Below are positions 1-5,274 of a stretch of DNA of 7,499 nt, one piece after another. Origin of the DNA: Pseudomonadota bacterium (lineage in GTDB: Bacteria > Pseudomonadota > Alphaproteobacteria > Rhizobiales > Aestuariivirgaceae); NCBI GenBank assembly GCA_016522385.1, contig JAEKFU010000409.1, positions 1 to 7,499 on the forward strand, given 5' to 3'. The notes beneath the pieces were generated by a model, which was given only the letters and a program-made list of their open reading frames with translations, did no database searches and had not been told where the DNA came from. Positions within the stretch are counted from its first letter, which is position 1; the number at the start of each line of letters is the position of its first letter. Position numbers and translations under genes: made by a program.

Positions 1-2
1 TC

Positions 3-110
3 GAGGCAGCCGGTCTTAGCGCACCGGCAGACGGCACAAGCCTATCGTTCACGGTTGAAGATGATGCACGCGGTCGTGGCAAACAGGCAGCCAACATAGA
101 GCTTGCCTGA
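3..110 (+). CDS. Cold-shock-domain protein, C-terminal fragment (5' end outside window)
   Basis: An open frame runs from the left window edge to a TGA at 108-110 and encodes 35 residues. The run SFTVEDDARGRGKQAANIEL has the layout of the last strands of a bacterial cold-shock domain: a hydrophobic strand, an acidic turn, a Gly/Lys/Arg-rich loop, then 'AANI' before the stop. Cold-shock domains are OB folds that bind single-stranded RNA or DNA and act as RNA chaperones. The RNA-binding RNP1 and RNP2 motifs would lie upstream, outside the window, so they cannot be checked. Whether the full protein has one domain or two, as is common in Rhizobiales, cannot be told. A strong intrinsic terminator follows 26 bases after the stop, so this gene probably ends its own transcript. 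The call rests on a short stretch and on pattern recognition only. Confidence 0.7.
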   Translation, partial: EAAGLSAPADGTSLSFTVEDDARGRGKQAANIELA

Positions 111-136
111 CGTTTGAACAGACGCACCACAAATGT

Positions 137-170
137 TGCAGGCAGATGAATAATCTGCCTGCACTTTTTT
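137..170 (+). terminator. Intrinsic terminator after the cold-shock gene
   Basis: A perfect 11-bp inverted repeat (137-147 against 153-163, arm TGCAGGCAGAT) encloses a 5-base loop GAATA. It is followed by one C and six Ts (165-170). This is the classical rho-independent terminator layout. It lies between the cold-shock gene and the deaminase gene, only 29 bases before the preferred deaminase start at 200, so it could also attenuate read-through into that gene. Confidence 0.9.
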
Positions 171-199
171 GCCCGAATTGTGCAGCTTGGGTGGCCGAC

Positions 200-1228
200 A
201 TGTCAGATCTCTACCGCTTCATCGCCGAAATGCCGAAGGCCGAGTTGCACCTTCATATCGAGGGTACGCTCGAGCCTGAACTGATGATGGAATTGGCCCA
301 GCGCAACAACGTGATTCTGCCGTACGACGACGTGGATGAGATCCGCGCGGCCTATCAGTTTTCCTGCCTGCAGGATTTTCTCGATGTTTACTATCTCGGC
401 ATGTCGGTGTTGATCACCGAACGGGATTTCTTTGACCTGACATGGGCGTATCTGGAGAAGGTGCACGGCCAGCATGTGGCGCATGTGGAGATCTTCTTTG
501 ACCCGCAAGGGCACACCGAGCGTGGTGTTTCCTTCGATACAGCGCTCGGCGGCATCACATCGGCGCTCGAGCGCGGAGAGAAAGAGCTGGGCATTTCATC
601 GAAGCTGATCATGTGCTTTCTGCGGCATTTGTCAGAAGAAGCCGCGTTTGAAACGCTTAAGCATGGCTGCCGGTGCAAGGAGAGTATTTTCGGAGTTGGA
701 CTCGATTCATCCGAAGCCGGCCACCCGCCGTCCAAGTTCGCCCGGGTGTATCGCGAGGCGCGCCAGGAAGGCTTTACACCGGTTGCCCATGCCGGTGAAG
801 AAGGGCCGGCGGCCTACGTGGAACAAGCGCTTGATGTGCTCAAGATCGAGCGGATCGATCATGGTAATCACGCCCTCGACGATCCGTTGCTGGTGCAGCG
901 CATCGCCAATAGCGGCATGGCGATGACAGTTTGCCCGCTTTCGAATCTCAGGCTCGGCGTAATCGACGACATGAGCCAGCACCCTCTCAAGCGGATGCTT
1001 GATGCTGGCATATGCGCCACCGTCAATTCTGATGATCCGTCCTATTTCGGCGGATATGTGAACGAGAATTATCTCGCGGTGCAAGCGGCACTCGGACTTG
1101 ATGCAAATGACATCACCGCGCTTGCCAAGAATTCCTTCCTCGGGTCTTTCATGACCGAAGGTGCGAAGGCAACCGCCCTTGAGCGGCTCGAAGGTTATTG
1201 CCAAGGCTTCCAACTGCCGGAAAATTGA
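200..1228 (+). CDS. add: Adenine deaminase of the adenosine deaminase superfamily
   Basis: A 342-residue zinc-dependent aminohydrolase with a TIM-barrel fold. All ADA-family metal and catalytic elements are visible: HLH (H17, H19), HAGE (H197, E200 as general acid), the HG pair with H221, and the SDDP motif with D278. The segment around residues 143-179, with HLSEE and GLDSSEAGHPPSKF, matches the bacterial and fungal adenine deaminase subgroup (Pseudomonas PA0148, yeast Aah1) rather than true adenosine deaminases. The likely reaction is therefore adenine to hypoxanthine plus ammonia. The start at 200 (MSDLYRF...) has only a weak GGGTGG ribosome site 5 bases upstream but fits the family N-terminus. 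An in-frame ATG at 146 lies inside the terminator stem and would add 18 atypical residues. apt follows 73 bases downstream, so both enzymes would use adenine. Substrate choice is inferred from motifs; the symbol add follows the usual automatic naming of the superfamily. Confidence 0.9.
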   Translation: MSDLYRFIAEMPKAELHLHIEGTLEPELMMELAQRNNVILPYDDVDEIRAAYQFSCLQDFLDVYYLGMSVLITERDFFDLTWAYLEKVHGQHVAHVEIFFDPQGHTERGVSFDTALGGITSALERGEKELGISSKLIMCFLRHLSEEAAFETLKHGCRCKESIFGVGLDSSEAGHPPSKFARVYREARQEGFTPVAHAGEEGPAAYVEQALDVLKIERIDHGNHALDDPLLVQRIANSGMAMTVCPLSNLRLGVIDDMSQHPLKRMLDAGICATVNSDDPSYFGGYVNENYLAVQAALGLDANDITALAKNSFLGSFMTEGAKATALERLEGYCQGFQLPEN

Positions 1229-1288
1229 CGCCGAGAATTCCCAAACGCGCTTTGGACCGCTATATCGGGGCGAAGCAGCAACAAGCTC

Positions 1289-1293
1289 AGGGA
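1289..1293 (+). promoter_or_regulatory. Ribosome binding site of apt
   Basis: AGGGA lies 8 bases before the ATG at 1302. It decides the apt start against the longer open frame that begins inside the deaminase gene. Confidence 0.6.
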
Positions 1294-1301
1294 CGCGCTC
1301 A

Positions 1302-1847
1302 ATGGATCTTCGCAACGGCTTTGACATCAAGCGGTATATCCGGGCCATTCCGGATTACCCGAAACCGGGCATCCAGTTCTATGACGTCACCACATTATTT
1401 GCCGATAGGCACGGATTTCGTGCCTGCGTGGACGAACTGATCTGGCCGTTTCTGGGTGGCGGTATCGACTATGTCGTCGGTATTGAAGCACGCGGGTTTA
1501 TTCTAGGCGGTGCGGTGGCACATGAGCTGGGCAAGGGTTTCGTGCCGATCCGCAAGAAAGGCAAGCTGCCCTACAAAGTTATCGGCAAGGACTATGAACT
1601 GGAATACGGCATCGACACGATTGAGATTCATGCCGATGCAATCGCCAAGGGCGATCAAGTGTTGCTGATAGACGATCTGATTGCCACCGGCGGAACCGCC
1701 AATGCGGCGATCGATCTGATCCGTCAGTCGGGTGGCGAACTGGCGGCGGCCGCCTTTGTTGTAGATCTGCCGTTTCTAGGTGGTGCAGCAAAGTTGAGGA
1801 AAAAGGGTGTGAAGGTTCATACCCTGGTGCAATTCGATAGCGAGTAA
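1302..1847 (+). CDS. apt: Adenine phosphoribosyltransferase
   Basis: A 181-residue type I phosphoribosyltransferase that makes AMP from adenine and PRPP in the cytoplasm (purine salvage). The N-terminus IRAIPDYPKPGIQFYDVT (residues 13-30) is the typical APT opening, followed by GIEARGFILGGAVA (60-73). The flexible hood around residues 84-103 has KKGKLPYKV and YELEYG. The PRPP-binding loop LLIDDLIATGGTA spans residues 121-133 with the acidic pair D124/D125. Its length is normal for the family (170-180). The ATG at 1302 is chosen because AGGGA (1289-1293) sits 8 bases upstream and it gives the standard N-terminus; the same frame is open further upstream, from 1161 inside the deaminase gene, but that extension has no APT character. 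A LysE-type exporter gene follows almost without a gap. The deaminase gene upstream competes for the same base, adenine. Confidence 0.97.
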   Translation: MDLRNGFDIKRYIRAIPDYPKPGIQFYDVTTLFADRHGFRACVDELIWPFLGGGIDYVVGIEARGFILGGAVAHELGKGFVPIRKKGKLPYKVIGKDYELEYGIDTIEIHADAIAKGDQVLLIDDLIATGGTANAAIDLIRQSGGELAAAAFVVDLPFLGGAAKLRKKGVKVHTLVQFDSE

Positions 1848-1850
1848 GTG

Positions 1851-2480
1851 ATGGCTTCACCGGATGTTCTGATTGCCTTTGTTGTGGCAATGGCTGTGTT
1901 TGCCTATATGCCCGGGCCGGGTATCCTTTACACTGCGGCACAGACGATGGCGCGCGGTCGAAACGCGGGTTACATGGCGGCGCTCGGGTTGCATATCGGC
2001 GGATATTTTCATGTCATTGCCGCGGCGCTTGGCCTGAGCGCGGCGCTGACATATGTGCCGACAGTCTATTTGGCGATCAAGCTGGCCGGCGCGCTCTATC
2101 TGATCTGGCTTGGCATTGTGCTGATCCGTCAACGAAATCGCGCCGACAACGCACAGTTGGCGAAAATCAAAAGTGCCCGCAAGGCATTTGTCGAAAGCAT
2201 CGTGGTAGAGGTCTTCAATCCGAAGGCTGCGTTGTTCTTCCTGGCCTTTCTTCCACAATTTGCGGACCCGGCGGGCGCTTGGCCGGTCTGGCTCCAGCTG
2301 ATGGTACTGGGGGCGGCGACAATGGTGGCTTTCACTTCAGCCGATATTGTCACCGTGTTTGCGGCTTCCGCGATCGCTGCCCGTGCCAAAGCCGGCAGTT
2401 GGGTGCAGCGGGCGCTCACATGTCTTGGCGGTTCGATCCTGATTGGGCTTGGGAGTAAACTGGCGCTGGAAAACAGTTAA
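1851..2480 (+). CDS. LysE/RhtB-family amino-acid or metabolite exporter
   Basis: A 209-residue inner-membrane protein of the LysE/RhtB translocator family. Hydrophobic segments lie at about residues 5-27, 40-66, 70-93, 125-137, 145-172 and 186-204. Two family marks are visible: PGPG (21-24) near the end of the first segment and NPKAALFFLAFLPQF (123-137) after the polar cytoplasmic loop (94-118, rich in Arg, Lys and Asn). Known members export basic amino acids, homoserine, threonine, cysteine-pathway metabolites or related compounds; the substrate here cannot be read from sequence. The ATG at 1851 is 3 bases after the apt stop; a GTG at 1848 directly abuts the stop and is an alternative. A GAG at 1842-1844 is the only Shine-Dalgarno-like element, so translation is probably coupled to apt. 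Physical linkage to adenine salvage is clear; a functional link is only inferred. Confidence 0.9.
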   Translation: MASPDVLIAFVVAMAVFAYMPGPGILYTAAQTMARGRNAGYMAALGLHIGGYFHVIAAALGLSAALTYVPTVYLAIKLAGALYLIWLGIVLIRQRNRADNAQLAKIKSARKAFVESIVVEVFNPKAALFFLAFLPQFADPAGAWPVWLQLMVLGAATMVAFTSADIVTVFAASAIAARAKAGSWVQRALTCLGGSILIGLGSKLALENS

Positions 2481-2585
2481 GTGAGGCATCAATTGCCCCA
2501 GTTGCCATCAACCGATCAAGCCGGGTGATTACTTGCGATACAGTGGTTTGTGTTGACCTCGAGAGAATCGGCAATGCACATGCCA

Positions 2586-2609
2586 AAGAGGGCCAACTCA
2601 GGCCCTCTT
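2586..2609. terminator. Bidirectional hairpin between convergent genes
   Basis: A perfect 9-bp inverted repeat (2586-2594 against 2601-2609, arm AAGAGGGCC) has a 6-base loop AACTCA. It sits between the exporter gene on the plus strand and the small exported-protein gene on the minus strand, where a shared terminator is expected. T-runs are short on both sides (the arm ends in TT; TATTCTC follows on plus, TTTGG on minus), so efficiency may be moderate. The preceding 105 bases after the exporter stop contain nothing else I can support. Confidence 0.65.
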
Positions 2610-2635
2610 ATTCTCACGTCAGATACCGATCGAAC

Positions 2636-2881
2636 TTATTCGGTCGTCGTCTCTGTGTCGTCGTCCACCGCAGCGGTCTGGGTGTCTTCGTCCAACGTTG
2701 GCAGCGGATAGGGAATCGACGTGTAGGTCTCAGCTTCCGCCGGCGCCGACTTTTCGGCATCAGCGATGATCTCAGGCGTGTAAGCATGGTTAGCGCCACC
2801 ACAGCCTGGCCCTGCCAGCACGGGAGAGATGCCGAGTGCAACAAACGTGCTTGCCGTCACAAGAATGGTTTTTGCAGTCAT
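2636..2881 (-). CDS. Small predicted exported acidic protein, function unknown
   Basis: An 81-residue hypothetical protein I do not recognise. Residues 1-23 look like a Sec signal peptide: Lys4, a hydrophobic core ILVTASTFVALGI, then a VLA/GP cleavage site after residue 23. The mature part would be about 58 residues. It begins GPGCGGANHAYTPEII and ends in an acidic, Thr-rich low-complexity tail (residues 64-81, including DDDTETTTE). It has one cysteine (C27) but no lipobox, so a lipoprotein is unlikely. The start at 2881 is preferred over an in-frame ATG at 2926 because GAGGAAG lies just upstream on the minus strand (2890-2884) and the signal peptide then begins properly. It is transcribed divergently from mtnA and convergently to the exporter, apparently alone. 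Coding status is supported by the ribosome site, the signal peptide and the flanking terminator hairpin. Confidence 0.7.
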   Translation of the reverse strand: MTAKTILVTASTFVALGISPVLAGPGCGGANHAYTPEIIADAEKSAPAEAETYTSIPYPLPTLDEDTQTAAVDDDTETTTE

Positions 2882-2918
2882 GACTTCCTCGCTTTCCCAC
2901 GCTATTGATGAAGTTTCA

Positions 2919-2948
2919 TTGATCACGCAATGACGGCATCAGTATGAC
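2919..2948 (+). promoter_or_regulatory. Possible sigma-70-type promoter for mtnA
   Basis: TTGATC (2919-2924) and TATGAC (2943-2948) are separated by 18 bases; each matches 4 of 6 consensus positions. Transcription would begin near 2955, leaving a leader of roughly 54 bases before the mtnA ATG at 3009. That would make the upstream in-frame GTG at 2958 an unlikely start. The match is only moderate and was found by eye. Confidence 0.35.
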
Positions 2949-2970
2949 AGACGCGATGTGGAGCAGCAAT

Positions 2971-3012
2971 ATGGAATTCATCACAATTTCTGCAGCGGGA
3001 CACAGGGCATGA
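2971..3012 (+). CDS. Possible 13-residue leader ORF overlapping the mtnA start
   Basis: A short frame encodes MEFITISAAGHRA and ends in a TGA (3010-3012) that overlaps the mtnA ATG as ATGA (3009-3012). GGAG (2960-2963) lies 7 bases before its ATG, a better ribosome site than the one before mtnA. It could couple ribosomes into mtnA. No run of regulatory codons (for example Met or Cys) is present, so classical amino-acid attenuation is not suggested. So short a frame may be chance. Confidence 0.25.
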   Translation: MEFITISAAGHRA

Positions 3013-4106
3013 ATGTTGACGGCAAACACTTTCGCTCAATCTGGCTGGGCGATGACGGATGGTCTGCGGAGATCATTGACCAGACGCGGCTGCCGCATGA
3101 ATTCGTCATCGAACGCCTTGAGACGCTGGAGGATGCCGCGAAGGCGATCGAGGTGATGCAGGTGCGCGGGGCACCGCTGATTGGAGCAACTGCGGCCTAT
3201 GGCATCTGCCTGGCACTGCGTGAAGATGCCGGCGATGAGGCGCTGGAGGCGGCTGAAGCACGACTCAGGCGAACGCGACCGACTGCGGTCAACCTGATGT
3301 GGGCGCTCGAAGAAATGCTGGCCGCGGTGCGCAACCTGCCACGTTCCGACCGGCTGGCGGCAGCCTACCGCCGCGCTGCCGAGATCTGTGATGACGATGT
3401 GGCGACCAACCGATCGATTGGCGAGCATGGGCTTGGCATCATTGAGCAAATCGCCGCCAACAAGCCCGGCGAAACGGTGAACATCCTGACCCATTGCAAT
3501 GCTGGGTGGTTGGCGACGGTCGACTGGGGGACGGCACTTTCGCCCATCTATCTTGCGCACGACAAGGGCTTGCCGGTACATGTGTGGGCCGATGAAACCC
3601 GGCCGCGCAACCAGGGTGCGGCACTGACCGCATGGGAACTGAACAGCCACGGTGTATCGCACGCGATTATTGCTGATAATGCCGGCGGTCACCTGATGCA
3701 GCACGGCAGGGTCGATATGGTGATTACCGGAACCGACCGGACCGCCGGCAATGGTGATGTGTGCAACAAGATTGGCACCTATCTGAAGGCGCTGGCGGCG
3801 CGCGATAATGATGTGCCGTTCTACGTCGCCTTGCCACACTCGACGATCGACTGGGCGATTGCCGATGGTATGCGCGATATCCCCATTGAAGAGCGTGATG
3901 GTGCTGAGGTGACCCATATGCGCGGGCGGATGGCGGACGGTGCGATGATGACGATAGAGATTTCCTCGCCGGGCAGCCCTGCGGCCAATCCGGCATTCGA
4001 TGTGACGCCGGCCAGTCTGGTAACCAGGCTAATCACTGAGCGCGGCGTTTGCCAAGCCTCACGTGCCGGCCTGCTCAGCCTTTACCCCGAGCAGGGCGAT
4101 GCATAG
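3009..4106 (+). CDS. mtnA: S-methyl-5-thioribose-1-phosphate isomerase
   Basis: A 365-residue cytoplasmic enzyme of the eIF2B-alpha-like isomerase family. It converts the ring form of methylthioribose-1-phosphate (an aldose) to methylthioribulose-1-phosphate, in salvage of the methylthioadenosine left over from polyamine synthesis and other SAM-consuming reactions. Visible family motifs are DQTRLPHEF (24-32), MQVRGAPLIGATAAYG (50-65), NILTHCNAGWLAT with catalytic Cys163, DETRPRNQGAALTAWEL (195-211) and TGTDRTAGNGDVCNKIGTY with catalytic Asp243. The 80-residue spacing between Cys and Asp equals that of the Bacillus enzyme (Cys160/Asp240). The ATG at 3009 gives the normal family N-terminus, with GGGA 8 bases upstream; the in-frame GTG at 2958 would add 17 atypical residues. 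The stop overlaps the start of an aldolase gene by 8 bases, so the two form a coupled operon. Confidence 0.96.
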   Translation: MNVDGKHFRSIWLGDDGWSAEIIDQTRLPHEFVIERLETLEDAAKAIEVMQVRGAPLIGATAAYGICLALREDAGDEALEAAEARLRRTRPTAVNLMWALEEMLAAVRNLPRSDRLAAAYRRAAEICDDDVATNRSIGEHGLGIIEQIAANKPGETVNILTHCNAGWLATVDWGTALSPIYLAHDKGLPVHVWADETRPRNQGAALTAWELNSHGVSHAIIADNAGGHLMQHGRVDMVITGTDRTAGNGDVCNKIGTYLKALAARDNDVPFYVALPHSTIDWAIADGMRDIPIEERDGAEVTHMRGRMADGAMMTIEISSPGSPAANPAFDVTPASLVTRLITERGVCQASRAGLLSLYPEQGDA

Positions 4107-4746
4107 CCAAGACGAAGCTTGGCTGCGCCAACAGGTGGTCGATACGGCGCAGGTCATGTCTGCGGGTGGACTGTCGCCGCAAAAGTCAGGCAATGTTTCA
4201 ATACGCTGCAACGACGACATGCTGATCACGCCATCCGGCATGGCATACGATGAAATGCTCCCAGGCGATATTGTCAAAGTCTCGATGGATGGTGAGGTGA
4301 CAGCCGGCCAGAAGAAACCTTCTTCTGAGACGCCAATGCATCTGGCGATTTACCGGGATCGGCCGGAAGCTGTCGCCGTCGTTCACTGTCATTCAAAAGC
4401 CGCCACGGCCCTGTCATGTACGCGCAAAGCGATACCGGCATTTCACTATATGGTGGCGGTCGCCGGTGGTAAGGACGTTGCCTGCGCCCGTTATGCAACC
4501 GTCGCCACCCCGGCCCTGGCGAAGAACGCGGTGGCGGCGCTTAAGGGGCGGTATGCTTGCCTGCTGGCCAATCACGGCCAGATTGCGTTCGGCGGGACGC
4601 TGGCCGAGGCGCTGGCCATGGCCGAGCAAGTCGAGATGCTCGCGCAGATGTATATGGATGCGCTGAGGGTCGGTAAGCCGGTGATGCTCAGCGATAATGA
4701 AATGCGCCGGGTGCTAAAAAAGTTCGAGGAATATGCGCGGGCTTAG
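4099..4746 (+). CDS. Class II (FucA/Ald2-like) aldolase, likely for 5-(methylthio)ribulose-1-phosphate
   Basis: A 215-residue zinc-dependent aldolase, the same length as E. coli L-fuculose-phosphate aldolase (FucA). Phosphate-binding motifs GNVSIR (31-36) and TPSG (44-47) are present, as are SSE with catalytic Glu77, zinc ligands His96, His98 and His159, and Tyr117 in FHYMVA. All sit four residues beyond FucA Glu73, His92, His94, His155 and Tyr113. The start at 4099 overlaps the mtnA stop by 8 bases; GAG and AGGG elements precede it. A GTG at 4063 would add 12 unlikely residues. Coupling to mtnA points to the DHAP-shunt aldolase (Ald2 type), which cleaves methylthioribulose-1-phosphate to DHAP and methylthioacetaldehyde, as described in Rhodospirillum rubrum and some E. 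coli. MtnB dehydratases belong to the same superfamily, but the closeness to FucA, and the absence of mtnC and mtnD beside it, argue for the aldolase. Confidence 0.85.
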   Translation: MHSQDEAWLRQQVVDTAQVMSAGGLSPQKSGNVSIRCNDDMLITPSGMAYDEMLPGDIVKVSMDGEVTAGQKKPSSETPMHLAIYRDRPEAVAVVHCHSKAATALSCTRKAIPAFHYMVAVAGGKDVACARYATVATPALAKNAVAALKGRYACLLANHGQIAFGGTLAEALAMAEQVEMLAQMYMDALRVGKPVMLSDNEMRRVLKKFEEYARA

Positions 4747-4785
4747 ACGACCGGTTGGGGGTATCGGCGATGATGCTCTTCGTGT

Positions 4786-5274
4786 CTAACGCCTAGCCAC
4801 CAGCAGCTTGCCGTCAAACGAAAACACCATCTCTCCGTGCTGGTTGATGCCTGTGTTTCTAGCAAAGACTATACCCCAGTCGGGGCGTGATGACATCGCC
4901 CGTTTTCCGGTGATTTCGTTGTGAAAGGTCAACTCATCGCCCGGATATACCGGTTTAAGCCAGCGTAGGTTTTCAAATCCGGGAGACGGGCCGAGCGGTG
5001 GGAGAGTCTTGCCAACGGATTGGGCCTCATCGCAGCCGGCAAAATTGTAGGCGGCGCAGCATTTCATATAGGCTGCAGCGGTATGCCAGCCGGAGGCGCA
5101 AAGACCGCAAAAATGGCTCCTGGCGGCGGCGGCTTCGTCGATATGGAAGATTTGCGGATCGAACTTTCCCGCGAAAGCTATCATGCGATTACGGTCGAAC
5201 TTATAGGTACCAAGCTCAGTCCGAGTGCCTGTTTCGAACTCGTCGTACCACATCCAGGTGCCGGCAACGCTCAT
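4786..5274 (-). CDS. MaoC-family (hotdog) dehydratase, distal paralogue
   Basis: A 162-residue single hotdog-fold protein of the MaoC-like acyl-CoA dehydratase/hydratase group. The segment KFDPQIFHIDE (37-47) carries D39 and H44, spaced five apart like the catalytic Asp/His pair in R-specific enoyl-CoA hydratases (DxNPxH). Conserved blocks shared with its upstream paralogue are ASGWHT (60-65), LRWLKPVYPGD (103-113) and SSRPDWGI (128-135). It differs by five cysteines between residues 56 and 81, including CGLC and CC, and by a longer linker (about 78-100). The ATG overlaps the upstream paralogue's stop by four bases (ATGA), and AGGGA lies 7 bases before it. It is the last gene of the leftward pth-ychF-MaoC-MaoC operon. 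Its substrate is unknown; it may pair with its neighbour as a heteromer, which is an inference from coupling and similarity. Confidence 0.88.
   Translation of the reverse strand: MSVAGTWMWYDEFETGTRTELGTYKFDRNRMIAFAGKFDPQIFHIDEAAAARSHFCGLCASGWHTAAAYMKCCAAYNFAGCDEAQSVGKTLPPLGPSPGFENLRWLKPVYPGDELTFHNEITGKRAMSSRPDWGIVFARNTGINQHGEMVFSFDGKLLVARR

Noticed and set aside
146..199. In-frame ATG at 146 as the deaminase start
   Set aside because: It lies in the terminator stem, has no convincing ribosome site, and the added 18 residues (with a CPNC pair) do not match the family, whose N-terminus fits the ATG at 200.
1242..1256. Small inverted repeat CCAAA / TTTGG between the deaminase and apt genes
   Set aside because: Only five base pairs, no T-run and no known operator resemblance; likely chance.
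1225..1266. TTGACG and TATATC as a separate apt promoter
   Set aside because: The two elements are about 30 bases apart, far outside workable spacing, so there is no support for an internal promoter from them.
1161..1301. Extended N-terminus of apt overlapping the deaminase gene
   Set aside because: The 47 extra residues are an out-of-frame reading of the deaminase 3' end. The ATG at 1302 has a good AGGGA and gives the normal APT length.
2902..2930. Minus-strand promoter TTGCGT / CAATAG for the small exported protein
   Set aside because: Spacing is 17 but the boxes match consensus at only 3 and 2 of 6 positions; too weak to list as a feature.
2958..3008. GTG at 2958 as the mtnA start
   Set aside because: It sits almost at the predicted transcript start and adds 17 residues not expected for MtnA; the ATG at 3009 gives the usual N-terminus.
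2882..3008. SAM- or SAH-type riboswitch before mtnA
   Set aside because: I looked because of the pathway, but no recognisable pseudoknot core or conserved riboswitch string is apparent in this short leader.
3036..3917. Long minus-strand open frame antisense to mtnA
   Set aside because: It is a codon-bias shadow of a clearly identified gene, with no recognisable protein features.
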